Source: Mycobacterium numidiamassiliense (GTDB lineage Bacteria > Actinomycetota > Actinomycetes > Mycobacteriales > Mycobacteriaceae). Taken from it: a DNA stretch of 64,000 nt. The stretch covers positions 1,612,001 through 1,676,000 of the forward strand of contig NZ_FUEZ01000003.1 in NCBI RefSeq assembly GCF_900157365.1, given 5' to 3'. Below the pieces are notes generated by a model. It ran no database searches. It was given only the letters and a program-made list of their open reading frames with translations, and was not told the DNA's origin. The position numbers and the translations under genes were made by a program. Within the stretch, counting starts at the first letter, position 1, and every line of letters begins with the position of its first letter. Positions 49,326-59,196 of the stretch are shown here, in pieces.

Positions 49326-50534
49326 TCAGTCCCCCTCCAGGATGAGCGTCGTCTGCTCGGACAGGATCCCGCCGTTGCCGGACACGAACGCGCGATTGCA
49401 GTCGGCGACCTGAGCCGCGCCCGCGCGTCCCATGATCTGTCGGGTGGCATCGCAGACGTGGTGCATGCCACCGGCCAATCCCGCCTGGCCGAAACCGAGT
49501 TGGCCGCCGGCGGTGTTAAGCGGAAAGTCGCCGCGGAACGTCATGTCGTGGGTGGCGACGAACTCCATGCCCTTGCCCTTCTCACAGAAGCCAGCGTCCT
49601 CCAGCGACAACAACACGGTGATGGTGTAGCAGTCGTAGATCGACACCATGTCCATCTGCTCGCGAGTCAACTCAGTCATGGCGAACGCGGTGTCGGCGGC
49701 CGCCGCGATGGGAGTCGACAACAAGTCCTTGGCGTACGTCGGGGTCTTGAACGGCACATGCTCACCAAATCCCTTGATCCACACCGGCCGATTGCGTGCG
49801 CGTCTGGCGACGTCGGCACTCGCGACGACCACGGCCGCACCGCCCACACATTGCATGACGATCTCCAGCATGTGCAGCGGATCGGCGATCACCGGACTGG
49901 CCAGCACGTCCTCGACGGTAAGCGGCTTGTCCTTCCAGATCGCGCCGTCGGTGTGGTTGGCGTTCACCCGCTGGTCGACAACGATCTTGGCCATAGCCCG
50001 CTCGTCGTAGCCGTAGATCGCCGCGTAGCGCTGCGCCACCTGTCCATACGGACCGTTCTGGCCAAGGTTGCCATACGGGATCTCGAATTCCGCTTGCGGA
50101 GAGCCGTATTGGTTGCTCGACGATCCGAAATACAGCGCGTCGCCATAGGTCTTGGGCTTCTTGCTGGACATCGGCGTGATGTAACGGGCGGGCAGTGCGC
50201 ACAGCACCGCATCGCAGATCCCGAGCTCGACGGCCGCGGCCGCCCGCCACACCATGGCAGCGGCGCTGGCCCCGCCGAGATCCACGTGCTCGGCGAATCG
50301 TGCTCCCACACCGAGATATTCGGCGATGGTGGAAGGCACGAAGATCTCCGACTCGGCCAGGTGTGACGCCACGATGCCGTCGACGATCTCGAAGGGCAGA
50401 CCCGCGTCGGCCAGCGCGGCGGCACCGAGTTCCGCCCATTGTTCGATGGCGAACGGCGCGGGCGTGGCCTTGTTCATCCGCTCGGGTGGCAGCTCGACGT
50501 AGCCGACGATCGCGGCCTCTCCGCGTAATCCCAT
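49326..50534 (-). CDS. Thiolase-fold aldolase-like protein (Ltp2/Ltp3-type)
   Basis: A 402-residue thiolase-superfamily protein. The N-terminal nucleophile site is DLGGASAAAMVW, with no Cys; the HDCF motif is IYDCYTITVLLSLEDAGFCEKG, with Tyr for His; the C-terminal block is NTAGGQLGFGQAGLAGGMHHV, then FVSGNGG. These changes mark aldolase-like rather than thiolytic members. It follows fadE by 9 nt and precedes DUF35 by 2 nt, so dehydrogenation and retro-aldol cleavage could be consecutive steps. Confidence 0.85.
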   Translation of the reverse strand: MGLRGEAAIVGYVELPPERMNKATPAPFAIEQWAELGAAALADAGLPFEIVDGIVASHLAESEIFVPSTIAEYLGVGARFAEHVDLGGASAAAMVWRAAAAVELGICDAVLCALPARYITPMSSKKPKTYGDALYFGSSSNQYGSPQAEFEIPYGNLGQNGPYGQVAQRYAAIYGYDERAMAKIVVDQRVNANHTDGAIWKDKPLTVEDVLASPVIADPLHMLEIVMQCVGGAAVVVASADVARRARNRPVWIKGFGEHVPFKTPTYAKDLLSTPIAAAADTAFAMTELTREQMDMVSIYDCYTITVLLSLEDAGFCEKGKGMEFVATHDMTFRGDFPLNTAGGQLGFGQAGLAGGMHHVCDATRQIMGRAGAAQVADCNRAFVSGNGGILSEQTTLILEGD

Positions 50535-50543
50535 GTCGTGTCC

Positions 50544-52769
50544 TTACTTCCGGGGTAGGCCGAGAATCATCTGCGCGATGATATTCAGCTGTATCTCCCT
50601 CGTTCCGCCGCCGATGAGTTCGGACGGCAGATGCAGATAGGTCCGCACGACCGGGGGTTCGGAGTCGTCGACCATGATCGTCTGTCCCGCCAGGCGCAGC
50701 GTCGCCTCGAACGTACGCCGCAGCAAGACATTCATCGCTACCTTGGCGATGCTGGACGCCGGGCCCGATGCCTGGCCGTCGAGCAGCCGGATGGTTTCCC
50801 GGACGCCGAGCGCCCGGATGGCATTAGCGTAGGCGTCGAGTTCGCCCAGCGCCCGCTCGGCGTCGTCGCGTTCGGGACCAGGTTCGGCCGCCATCCCGCG
50901 CAGTGCGATAGCCCGGTCGAATTTCACGTATCCACTGATGGCCGAACGCTCTTCGGCCATGGTGGCGATCGCCAGGTTCCAGCCGTCGGTAGGACCGCCC
51001 AGCAGCATATCGTCGGGAACGAACACGTCGTTGAGGAAGACCTCGTTGAAATGCGCCTCCCCGGTCGCCGTCTTGATCGGTTGGACCTCTACCCCGGGGG
51101 ATCGCATATCGAGGATGAAATAGCCGATGCCGCGGTGCTTACTGGCTTCGGGGTCGGTGCGCGCCAGTAGCGCGCCCAGATCGGCGTACTGCGCCAACGA
51201 CGTCCAGATCTTGTGGCCGTTGATCCGCCAGCCGCCCTCGACTTTGGTCGCCCGGGTGGTCAGCGACGCGAGGTCGGAGCCCGCTCCCGGCTCGCTGAAC
51301 AGCTGGCACCAGTGGATGTCGCCGCGCTGCGTCGCGGGGATCAGCTTTTCCTGCAACTCTTTTGGCGCGGCGGCCAGGACCGAGGGCAGGATCCACTCGG
51401 CGATGTTCAGCGACGGTCGGACCAGCCCGGGACGCTTGGCGAACTCCTCGTCGATGATGAGCTGCTTGAGGGGATCCGCGTCCACGCCCCACGGCGCAGG
51501 CCAGTGCGGAGCCATGAGGCCGGCGTCAGCGATCAATGTGCGCTGCGGCCCGCTGGCCTGGTCCTCGTAGTCGCCGTGTGGTGCGCGTTTGTCATTGCGT
51601 AATTGCATTGCGGCATCGAGTGTTTCGGCGACCCAGGATCGGAAGTCCGATTGGGCATCACCCAGATTGACCGACATATCGCGCTGCTGCGTACACCCCA
51701 GTTGTCCGAGCAGCCGGGCCCATCGATTGGCCGGACCGATCGATCCCGCCAGGCTGATGGCCCGCCGCCAATACAGGTGCACGTCGTGTTCCCAGGTGAA
51801 ACCGATGGCGCCGAGCATCGTCAGGGCGTCGAGGACGAGGTCTGGAACTGGCGAGACCGCGATGGTCGCCGCCCCGGCCACGGCGAGGCGGTGCTGGTCG
51901 AGCGACTCGCCCGCGGCGCGCACCGCGTCCCAGGCCGCCGCGGTGGCCAGCTCGCTGTTGACCAACAGCATCGCCGCGCTGTGCTGCAGAGCCTGGAAGG
52001 CTCCGATCACCTTGCCGAATTGCTCCCGGGTACGCAGGTGCGCGGTGACGACATCGACGCACCACTGGGTGATCCCGGCCGTCGTGCTGGCCACCAGGCT
52101 CACCACGACGCACGCCGCACGGTCGGAATCGATGCCGCTGAGAACGTCCCGGTCGGCCGCACCGTAGTCGGCGAGCCGCAGCACCCCAACGTCGGCCACG
52201 AGGTCCGTTCCGGAGGCGGATTCGACTGTGGCAGCGACGTTTTCGGTGTCCACCGGCACCCAAACGATGTCACCGCCGTCGGTGCTGGCTCCGACCAGGA
52301 CCACTCGCGCCGAACACACGCCGGCGGTGACCTTCGAGCTTCCGGTGACCAGCCACCGCTGACCGTCCTGACGTGCGTGAAAGTCTGCGTCGGCGGGAAG
52401 GACGATCGCGGCGGGGGCCCCGGAGGCGAGGTCGCGGATCAGCGCTTCGGCACCGGGCGTCGGCTCGGCGAGCAACGCGACGGCTCCGGTTGCCACGGTG
52501 GGCAGCAGTGGCCCGGGCAGCAGCGTTTTGCCCGCCGACTCCAGCACGCACGCCGCGTCCATCAGCCCGCCGCCTTGTCCGCCGAGCTCCTCGGGCAGAT
52601 GGACCGCGTGAAAGCCGTTGGCGACCAGCGCATCCCACCAGTCCGGCAGTTTTCCCGCGGCCAGCGCATCGAAGCTGTCGCGGGTGGCGGCGATAAGGGC
52701 GTGCCGGGCCGCGAATTGGCCGACGGCCTCGCTGAGGTCTTGTTGCTCCGGCGACAGTCCCAGGCTCAT
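50544..52769 (-). CDS. Fused double-domain acyl-CoA dehydrogenase (FadE34-like)
   Basis: A 741-residue protein with two acyl-CoA dehydrogenase units in one chain. The first, about 1-350, is shorter in conserved FAD motifs but keeps [20 protein letters not shown]; the second, about 370-741, has [34 protein letters not shown] (FAD/substrate core) and the end [21 protein letters not shown]. Steroid side-chain dehydrogenases are alpha2beta2 heterotetramers, and FadE34 of M. tuberculosis is a natural fusion of the two subunits at about 711 aa, so this is probably such a fusion. ATG at 52769 was chosen because it begins the normal [11 protein letters not shown]. First gene of a three-gene operon. 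Confidence 0.85.
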   Translation of the reverse strand: MSLGLSPEQQDLSEAVGQFAARHALIAATRDSFDALAAGKLPDWWDALVANGFHAVHLPEELGGQGGGLMDAACVLESAGKTLLPGPLLPTVATGAVALLAEPTPGAEALIRDLASGAPAAIVLPADADFHARQDGQRWLVTGSSKVTAGVCSARVVLVGASTDGGDIVWVPVDTENVAATVESASGTDLVADVGVLRLADYGAADRDVLSGIDSDRAACVVVSLVASTTAGITQWCVDVVTAHLRTREQFGKVIGAFQALQHSAAMLLVNSELATAAAWDAVRAAGESLDQHRLAVAGAATIAVSPVPDLVLDALTMLGAIGFTWEHDVHLYWRRAISLAGSIGPANRWARLLGQLGCTQQRDMSVNLGDAQSDFRSWVAETLDAAMQLRNDKRAPHGDYEDQASGPQRTLIADAGLMAPHWPAPWGVDADPLKQLIIDEEFAKRPGLVRPSLNIAEWILPSVLAAAPKELQEKLIPATQRGDIHWCQLFSEPGAGSDLASLTTRATKVEGGWRINGHKIWTSLAQYADLGALLARTDPEASKHRGIGYFILDMRSPGVEVQPIKTATGEAHFNEVFLNDVFVPDDMLLGGPTDGWNLAIATMAEERSAISGYVKFDRAIALRGMAAEPGPERDDAERALGELDAYANAIRALGVRETIRLLDGQASGPASSIAKVAMNVLLRRTFEATLRLAGQTIMVDDSEPPVVRTYLHLPSELIGGGTREIQLNIIAQMILGLPRK

Positions 52770-52842
52770 GGGCGCGGCCGACCGCAATGTCCAGAAGTGG
52801 CGAACGTGGGCTTGGGCCGCACGGACTGCTATCCTTCCGTCT

Positions 52843-52869
52843 TACAAGACGAACCGTCTCGTCTTGTGG
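52843..52869. promoter_or_regulatory. Operator between fadE and tetR, shared with the synthetase
   Basis: ACAAGACGA (52844-52852) and TCGTCTTGT (52859-52867) form a perfect 9-bp inverted repeat around ACCGTC. An inner palindrome AGACGAACCGTCT overlaps it. The whole element is matched closely at 34830-34857. It sits 73 bp before fadE and 93 bp before the TetR start. Confidence 0.75.
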
Positions 52870-52962
52870 CAGATTACGGGCCGGGTCAGGATATGTAAAG
52901 CGGGCTCAACGCCTGCGGGCGGGGCCACCACCACGCGGGGTCCGGGAAACGAGGATCACGAG

Positions 52963-53562
52963 ATGCCAGCCGATCTCACTCGGGTGACCTCTGGGGCCGA
53001 CACTCCGAGGCGGCGTAGTGAGAAGTCGCGCACGGCCATCGTCACCGCCACCCGCGAGCTACTTCTCGAGCGCGGATTCGACGGGCTCACCATCGAGGCG
53101 GTCGCCGCGCGCGCCGGGGTCGGAAAGCAGACCATCTATCGCTGGTGGCCGACGCGTCCCGCGCTCGTCGCCGACGTGATGCTCGAAGACGCCGACAAAA
53201 TTCTCACGTCGGTGGAACACACCGGGGATCTGGCGAGCGACCTGGTGGCGTGGGTGCGCAAACTCACCGCGACGCTGACGACGGCTCGCGGGTCGGCGAT
53301 GCTGCGAACATTGACCGTCGCCTGCATGGAACACGAGGACACCGCGGTCAGGCTGCGAGCGGGCTTCAGCTTGCCCCTGCATGACAGCGTCCGAACAAGG
53401 CTGCTGGCCGAGGGGATCGATGCGTCCACCGCCGAGTCGGCCGCGGACGCCATCGTCGGCGGGGTGGTGTATCCGATCCTTTCTGACGCGCAGTCGTACT
53501 CGCGGCGCCGGGCCGAACTGACCACCCGGCTCATCGTGGACTCGCTCGGCCTCAAGCGCTGA
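52963..53562 (+). CDS. TetR-family regulator of the FadE/FadD regulon
   Basis: A 199-residue repressor-like protein. [56 protein letters not shown] (about 17-71) is the HTH of the type with WWP in place of YFP. The ATG has GAGG upstream. The shared operator lies between it and the fadE operon; autorepression and control of fadE, thiolase, DUF35 and the distant synthetase are inferred. Confidence 0.85.
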   Translation: MPADLTRVTSGADTPRRRSEKSRTAIVTATRELLLERGFDGLTIEAVAARAGVGKQTIYRWWPTRPALVADVMLEDADKILTSVEHTGDLASDLVAWVRKLTATLTTARGSAMLRTLTVACMEHEDTAVRLRAGFSLPLHDSVRTRLLAEGIDASTAESAADAIVGGVVYPILSDAQSYSRRRAELTTRLIVDSLGLKR

Positions 53563-53614
53563 GGAGTCAGCGGGCCTGGCCGATCGCCTCGACGACTTCA
53601 GCTGCGCCGCCGGG

Positions 53615-54187
53615 TCAGCGGCGCCGGCCCTTGGTGGGCCACAACGCCATCCGATCGATGAGCTTGTCGCGCAGCACCAGCGTGTGAAACAGCACCGCGC
53701 ACATGTGGGCGGTGAACGTCGCGAACAGTAGGAAAGCGAAGACGCCATGGCATTCGCGCAGCAGCCCGTAGAGGTCGATGTTGTGCGGCGCGATGCCCGG
53801 CAGCCGGATCGGGCCGACAACGACGATCGGGAATCGCGCGGCCGACAACATCGCCCACCCGACCACCGGCTGGGCCAGCAGCAGGGCGTACAGCGCATAT
53901 TCCGACCACGTCGCGATCCGTCGTTCGAGGCGGCTCATGGTCGCCAGGAACGGCGGCGGGTGATGCGAGAGCCGATTCGCCAAGCGCACCAGAGCGAAGA
54001 CGAGGATGGCCAGGCCCAGCGGCCGGTGGATGGCCAGCATCAGCGGGTAGTAGCTCAGCGACGCGATCATGGTGACGCCGATGAGCAGTTGCACGATGAC
54101 CATCGGCGCCATCGTCCAGTGCAGGATCCTCGATAACAAGGTGAAATGTGCCGTGGTGCCGCTGTTTTCGCTTGTCGCCACGGTCAT
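53615..54187 (-). CDS. Cytochrome b561 family protein
   Basis: A 190-residue membrane haem protein with four hydrophobic segments. Candidate haem ligands are His in RILHWTM (about 23), LAIHRPLG (about 54), ECHGVFAF (about 134) and FTAHMCAVLFHTLVL (about 150 and 157). The bacterial b561 family passes electrons across the membrane. Its ATG overlaps the peroxidase stop as ATGA, and such pairs are often encoded together, so it may feed electrons from the membrane to the exported peroxidase. Confidence 0.85.
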   Translation of the reverse strand: MTVATSENSGTTAHFTLLSRILHWTMAPMVIVQLLIGVTMIASLSYYPLMLAIHRPLGLAILVFALVRLANRLSHHPPPFLATMSRLERRIATWSEYALYALLLAQPVVGWAMLSAARFPIVVVGPIRLPGIAPHNIDLYGLLRECHGVFAFLLFATFTAHMCAVLFHTLVLRDKLIDRMALWPTKGRRR

Positions 54188-55320
54188 GAGAGCACCTGGC
54201 GCACGTTGACCTCGCTGGGCGACTTGGGTTCTTCGGCGCGACGGCTGAAGGACCGCGCGTAGACGGCCGAGCGCGCGGCCAGCAGGGGATCGTCGGATGC
54301 GGTGATGCCGTCGGGTAGCACGGTCGGGTCGAAGTTGACGTCGCGGGCGTTGCCCGCTTCCTCGGTCTGGACCGCGGTGATGGTGATGCTGCCGGCCTCG
54401 ATCGTGCGCCGGGACGCGGGCCACGGCTTGGTGGCGTCGTTGGTCGGATCGCCCGGCTCCCCGATGGTGAGAACCAGCCGCCACGTCAGCGGCCGCTGCG
54501 CGAGCACGCGAATGAGGTCGTCGAACAGATAATCCTTGCCGACCGATATGGGCGGGGCAGCCGCGCCGCCGGCGGCCTGCGGAACAACGGACCAGCGCAC
54601 GGGAACGCTCGCACCGGCACTGTTGGTGAACCAGAAGGCGTTCAGACCGTGAAACGAGCTGTCCGCGAATCCCGCGCTGGGTGGTAACTGCTTGATGACT
54701 TTCATTGCGGCAACGGTTTCGGGATGGCGGTCGAGGAATGCGGCCAACTTCTGCGGGTCCGGCTTGCCGGTATCGGGCCGGGGTTTGGACGCGAGCATCC
54801 GCTCGTAAAAACCTTCCGGCGTGCTGTCGGTGAAGACGGGAAAGTTGATCATCGCGGTGCGCCACTGCTGGCCGCCCCCCACGTCGAACAGCAACGCCAG
54901 ACCCCGGACCGTGTCGGGCTTGTCGGACTGATCCGGCAGACCGCCGCCCAGCGAGAAGCGGCCGACCACGCCGACGCTGCCCGCCCGGAAGACCGCCGCG
55001 CGGCAAACGGCCGCGCCAGCCCCCGTGCTGTCGAAAGTCCCTGTGGCACTGAGGCCTTTGGCATGGTTTCGGCGAAACCCGTCGTGCCGGCCGTAGACCT
55101 GTTCGAAGCGGTCGGCGAACCTCGGCGGGGTCAAGTCGTCGGGTCCTGAAGAGCCGAGCCAGCCGCCGGCGTAGGCGAACCCGCCCACATCCACCGCGGC
55201 GACACCGGCTACCGCGCCGATCCCCAGCAGGGCACCCCGCCGAGTCAGCGCGCCGAACCGCGCGGGCGTGGTTTCGATGGGTTCGTCGGCCTGGGCGCCG
55301 TCGCGATCAGCGGGCTGCAT
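54184..55320 (-). CDS. Catalase-family peroxidase (SrpA-like), Tat signal
   Basis: A 378-residue haem peroxidase of the small catalase family. LTRRGALLGIGAVAGVAAV (about 26-44) is a twin-arginine-type signal. FRRNHAKGLSATGTF (about 82-96) holds the distal His, and RSAVYARSFSRRA (about 347-359) the proximal Tyr with the following Arg. It lacks the NADPH and tetramer arms of full catalases, which favours an organic-peroxide peroxidase. ATG with AAGGA upstream. Its partner cytochrome b561 is coupled downstream. Confidence 0.85.
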   Translation of the reverse strand: MQPADRDGAQADEPIETTPARFGALTRRGALLGIGAVAGVAAVDVGGFAYAGGWLGSSGPDDLTPPRFADRFEQVYGRHDGFRRNHAKGLSATGTFDSTGAGAAVCRAAVFRAGSVGVVGRFSLGGGLPDQSDKPDTVRGLALLFDVGGGQQWRTAMINFPVFTDSTPEGFYERMLASKPRPDTGKPDPQKLAAFLDRHPETVAAMKVIKQLPPSAGFADSSFHGLNAFWFTNSAGASVPVRWSVVPQAAGGAAAPPISVGKDYLFDDLIRVLAQRPLTWRLVLTIGEPGDPTNDATKPWPASRRTIEAGSITITAVQTEEAGNARDVNFDPTVLPDGITASDDPLLAARSAVYARSFSRRAEEPKSPSEVNVRQVLS

Positions 55321-55593
55321 GCCCACCGTCCTTTCCGTCCTGTGCTGCCGGGCCGTGGCGTGCGAACGAAGTCGGTGAAGGCAATTCACCCACGGGCCTA
55401 TCGCGTGCGCAACCCTTATGGCGATCGATGCCGCCAATCTCATCCCACGGGACGTGGACTCGAATCGTTCAACCGGTCACGACGAATGCCTTCACTCTTT
55501 ACGGGACGAGGCGTAGCGTAATGGTCGGTCTAGCGTCAACGGCTAAGACCGGCCAGCCCCATGGCGACCCCGCACAGACTTCGGAGGAAACTC

Positions 55594-57354
55594 GTGTTCG
55601 ACCTCAAGATCACCGGCGGCACCGTCGTCGACGGCACGGGCGCGCAGCGCTATCAGGCCGACATCGCCATCTTGGACGGCAAGATTGTCGACGTGGTGCG
55701 GCGCGGCGCGGGTGACCCGGAGCTGGGCGGCGAAGCGGCCGAAACCATCGACGCGACAGGGCATGTGGTGGCCCCGGGCTTCGTCGATATCCACACCCAC
55801 TACGACGGGCAGGTCACCTGGGACAGCCTGCTGGAGCCGTCCAGCGGCCACGGCGTCACCACGATCGTGACCGGCAACTGCGGCGTCGGCTTCGCCCCGG
55901 TGCGCCCGGGCAGTGAGAAGTGGCTGATCGAGCTGATGGAAGGTGTCGAAGACATTCCCGGCACCGCGCTGACCGAAGGCATCACGTGGGGCTGGGAGAC
56001 CTACCCGGAGTACCTTGACGCGATCGGCAAGCAGAAGTTCGCGATCGACGTGGGCAGCCAGGTGGCGCACGGCGCCATCCGCGCCTACGCGATGGGTGAG
56101 CGGGGCGCCCGCAACGAGCCGGCCACGCCCGAGGACATCGCAGCGATGGGCCGACTGGTCACCGAAGCGATCGAGGCCGGGGCACTCGGCTTTTCGACGT
56201 CGCGCACGATGGGACACCGCGCGATGGACGGCGAGCCCGTGCCCGGCACGTTTGCCGCCGAGGACGAACTGTTCGGTCTTGGCCGCGCCATGGCGGCCGG
56301 GGGCCAGGCGGTCTTCGAGCTGGCCCCGCAGGGATCCGCCGGCGAGGACATCGTCGCCCCGAAAAAGGAACTGGACTGGATGCGGCGGTTGAGCGGCGAG
56401 ATTGACCGGCCGGTGTCGTTCGCCCTCATCCAGGTCGACGCCGATCCGAAGTTATGGCGCGAGATGATGGACCTCTCCGCGGACGCGCACGCGGCGGGCA
56501 GCCGGCTGTATCCCCAGATCGCGGCCCGCCCGTTCGGCATGATGTTCGGGTTCCAGGGCCACCACGCTTTCACCCACCGGCCCACCTTCCGCCGGCTGAA
56601 GGCCGAGTGCAGCCGTGAGGAACTCGCACAGCGCCTGGCCGACCCCGCGGTGAAGGCCGCGATCCTGTCCGAGGACGACCTGCCCGCCGACCCCACGCTG
56701 CTGTTCGACGGAATGTTCGCCATGGTGCAGCACTCGCTGAAACGGCTGTTCGCGCTCGGCGACCCGCCGGACTACGAGCCCACCCTGGATCGCACCGTCG
56801 CGGCCATCGCCGAAGCCCGCGGCGAGGACCGGCTGTCCACCCTGTACGACCTGATGCTCGAACAGGACGCGACCGCGATGCTGATGCTGCCGCTGTTCAA
56901 CTACGCCGACGGCAACCACGACGCGATCCGCGAGATGATCTTGCACCCCGCCGGCGTGCTGGGCCTGTCCGACGGCGGCGCTCACTGCGGAATGATCTGC
57001 GACGCTTCCTATCCCACGTTCCTGCTCACACACTGGGCGCGCGACCGGCACCGCGGCGAGAAGCTGTCGCTGGAGACCGTGATCCGCAAGCAAGCCCGCG
57101 ATACGGCTCACCTCTTCGGTCTGACCGACCGCGGCACCATCGAGCCGGGCAAGAAGGCCGACCTCAACGTCATCGACATGAACGCGTTGACGCTGCACCC
57201 GGCGGCCATGGCCTGGGACCTGCCGGCCGGCGGCAACCGGATCCTGCAGGGGGCGAGCGGCTACGCGGCGACCATCGTCAGCGGCACGGTGACCCGCCGC
57301 AAGGACGTCGACACCGGGGCCAGACCCGGGCGCCTGGTCCGCGGGGCGCGCTAG
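55594..57354 (+). CDS. D-aminoacylase-type amidohydrolase
   Basis: A 586-residue metal-dependent hydrolase of the N-acyl-D-amino-acid deacylase/dihydroorotase superfamily. [16 protein letters not shown] (about 2-17) is the small beta domain, [15 protein letters not shown] (about 71-85) the HxH metal site, [13 protein letters not shown] (about 99-111) the Cys ligand region, [10 protein letters not shown] (about 465-474) the late Asp, and [15 protein letters not shown] the C-terminal strand. GTG 55594 was chosen because CGGAGGAAAC lies 6 nt before it. It probably forms a transcript with the Rieske oxygenase gene 21 nt downstream. Confidence 0.85.
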   Translation: MFDLKITGGTVVDGTGAQRYQADIAILDGKIVDVVRRGAGDPELGGEAAETIDATGHVVAPGFVDIHTHYDGQVTWDSLLEPSSGHGVTTIVTGNCGVGFAPVRPGSEKWLIELMEGVEDIPGTALTEGITWGWETYPEYLDAIGKQKFAIDVGSQVAHGAIRAYAMGERGARNEPATPEDIAAMGRLVTEAIEAGALGFSTSRTMGHRAMDGEPVPGTFAAEDELFGLGRAMAAGGQAVFELAPQGSAGEDIVAPKKELDWMRRLSGEIDRPVSFALIQVDADPKLWREMMDLSADAHAAGSRLYPQIAARPFGMMFGFQGHHAFTHRPTFRRLKAECSREELAQRLADPAVKAAILSEDDLPADPTLLFDGMFAMVQHSLKRLFALGDPPDYEPTLDRTVAAIAEARGEDRLSTLYDLMLEQDATAMLMLPLFNYADGNHDAIREMILHPAGVLGLSDGGAHCGMICDASYPTFLLTHWARDRHRGEKLSLETVIRKQARDTAHLFGLTDRGTIEPGKKADLNVIDMNALTLHPAAMAWDLPAGGNRILQGASGYAATIVSGTVTRRKDVDTGARPGRLVRGAR

Positions 57355-57375
57355 GGCCGGGCCCTTTCCAGGCCT

Positions 57376-58719
57376 ATGACAGCAGCCGCGGGCAACCCCA
57401 CTCGCAGCCGCGACGAGGACGCCATCGGCACCCCGCCGCCGAGCCCCACTCTGGTGCCCGCCGAGCGCTATTACTCTCCGGCGTTCGCCGCGCTGGAGAT
57501 GCAACACATGTGGCCCCGAGTGTGGCAGGTCGCCTGCATGATCGACCACGTCGCCGAGCCGGGCGATTACTTCGAGTACCGCTGCGGCCCTTACGGGGTG
57601 CTGATCGTGCGGGGCGACGACGGCATGCTGCGGGCATTCCAGAACGCGTGCCGCCATCGCGGCAACTCGCTGTGCGTCGGCTCGGGTTCGGGACTGCGCG
57701 AGCTCAAATGCGGCTATCACGGCTGGACCTGGGACCTTGCCGGCGCGCTCCGCAGAGTGCCCGACCGCAAAGGCTTCGGCGCGCTGCACATGTCGGACTT
57801 CCCGCTGCTACCCGTTCGGGTGGACAGCTGGGCGGGGCTCGTCTTCGTCAATCTCGACCGTGAAGCGATGCCGTTGATCGAGTATCTGGAGGCGGTACCC
57901 GATGACATCGCGTGGTGTCATCTGGATGACTTCCGCTGCTACGCCACCCTCACCGTCGACGTCGAGGCCAACTGGAAGACGATCGCCGACGGCTATAGCG
58001 AGACCTACCACATCCAGACCCTGCACCCCGAGCTACTGCGCTGCGTCGACGATATCCATGCACCACAACAGATTTGGGGGCATACCGGCAAATCCGACCA
58101 GCCCTATGGTGTGCAGAGCCCGCGGTTGGAGGGCGCGCTCAGCGACGAAGAGGTATGGGACGCCTACGTTTATACCCAGGGCGCGCTGATGGGTGCCGCC
58201 GAAGGCACGCCATTTCCCGAACGTCAACCCGGGCAGTCGGTGGCCGACCTGATCGCCGTCCAGACCCGGGCGTTCGCGGCCAGCCGGGGGGTCGATCTCG
58301 ACTGGGCCGACACCGACCGGATCACCCGCCTGCACCAGTACAACGTGTTCCCCAACATGACGCTTCTGGCCAACGCCGATCACTTGACGATCATGTGCTC
58401 ACGCCCCGGTCAGGATCCCGATCACGGCGAGTTGGTCATGTTCTTGATGACCCGGATGCCCCCCGGCGCGGACCGCAATAGGCCGACGGACGTCCGCGTT
58501 CCCGCTGAGCAGTCCGAGCCGGGTGTGGTGCTCACCCAAGACATCCGGGTGCTCGCGGGTTTACAGCGGGGCATGCACCAACCCGGCTTCAACCACCTCG
58601 TGCTCTCGGGCGAGGAACGCCGGGTGATCAACATGCATCGCAACCTCGAGCGCTACCTCGATCTACCCGAATCCGAGCGAATGACCGGTGGCGCCGTCCC
58701 CACGCAATCGGTCAAGTAA
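57376..58719 (+). CDS. Rieske-type aromatic ring-hydroxylating oxygenase, alpha subunit
   Basis: A 447-residue non-haem iron oxygenase. CRHRGNSLC-like NACRHRGNSLCVG (about 91-103) and CGYHGWTWDL (about 115-124) form the 2Fe-2S Rieske site (C-x-H, C-x-x-H). DGYSETYHIQTLHPE (about 201-215) gives the two His and nearby acidic residue of the mononuclear iron, completed by a late Asp. The substrate is unknown. No reductase, ferredoxin or beta-subunit gene is adjacent, so the electron supply must come from elsewhere. Confidence 0.85.
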   Translation: MTAAAGNPTRSRDEDAIGTPPPSPTLVPAERYYSPAFAALEMQHMWPRVWQVACMIDHVAEPGDYFEYRCGPYGVLIVRGDDGMLRAFQNACRHRGNSLCVGSGSGLRELKCGYHGWTWDLAGALRRVPDRKGFGALHMSDFPLLPVRVDSWAGLVFVNLDREAMPLIEYLEAVPDDIAWCHLDDFRCYATLTVDVEANWKTIADGYSETYHIQTLHPELLRCVDDIHAPQQIWGHTGKSDQPYGVQSPRLEGALSDEEVWDAYVYTQGALMGAAEGTPFPERQPGQSVADLIAVQTRAFAASRGVDLDWADTDRITRLHQYNVFPNMTLLANADHLTIMCSRPGQDPDHGELVMFLMTRMPPGADRNRPTDVRVPAEQSEPGVVLTQDIRVLAGLQRGMHQPGFNHLVLSGEERRVINMHRNLERYLDLPESERMTGGAVPTQSVK

Positions 58720-58755
58720 TCGCGCGCTCAACCCCCCAAATTGCCCAAACGGGTC

Positions 58756-58761
58756 TAGACT
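58756..58761 (+). promoter_or_regulatory. -10 box for the small membrane protein
   Basis: TAGACT matches TANNNT and ends 8 nt before the GTG at 58770, with no Shine-Dalgarno. The transcript is probably leaderless or nearly so. Confidence 0.5.
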
Positions 58762-58769
58762 TCCGGCTT

Positions 58770-59150
58770 GTGACGGCAGCGTCTAATCCCCTCGGCGAAG
58801 AACGTGGACGACTATCACACCAGCTGAACACGCGATATCAGATTCTCGGTCAGAGGCGCGCGCGCCGGATGAGTCGGCAGTTTGCCCGCGTGGGAATCGA
58901 CACCCAACCGGTTCGGCTGCAGCAGATGCTCGCCGGCATGCCCGTCACCGAAGACGAAGTCACGGATATCAATTTCGCGCTGATCGCGACCCAGATGAAA
59001 CGCGACGAGCGCAGCTCGCGGTACAAGCGCCTGCAGCGCAAGGGCACTCAATCGATGATCTTCGCCGGCTTGATCCTGCTGGTGCTGAACTTCCTGTTCT
59101 GCCTTGCCTACATGATGCTGAATCTGACGGACCAAGCCCCGCCGATGTAG
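58770..59150 (+). CDS. Small single-pass membrane protein
   Basis: A 126-residue protein with a basic helical N-terminal region (about 10-40) and one C-terminal membrane segment, FAGLILLVLNFLFCLAYMML (about 99-118). I do not recognise a characterised family; it looks like the small mycobacterial membrane proteins of unknown role. Leaderless GTG. It converges with the methyltransferase gene, 46 nt apart. Confidence 0.6.
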   Translation: MTAASNPLGEERGRLSHQLNTRYQILGQRRARRMSRQFARVGIDTQPVRLQQMLAGMPVTEDEVTDINFALIATQMKRDERSSRYKRLQRKGTQSMIFAGLILLVLNFLFCLAYMMLNLTDQAPPM

Positions 59151-59196
59151 TTCGTCAGCGCGGAGCGACAATTCCGTTGTGTAGGCGTCGACGAGG

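Noticed and set aside
56452..57789. Minus-strand frame of 445 codons across the amidohydrolase and Rieske genes
   Set aside because: It spans two well-supported genes and shows no motif of its own.
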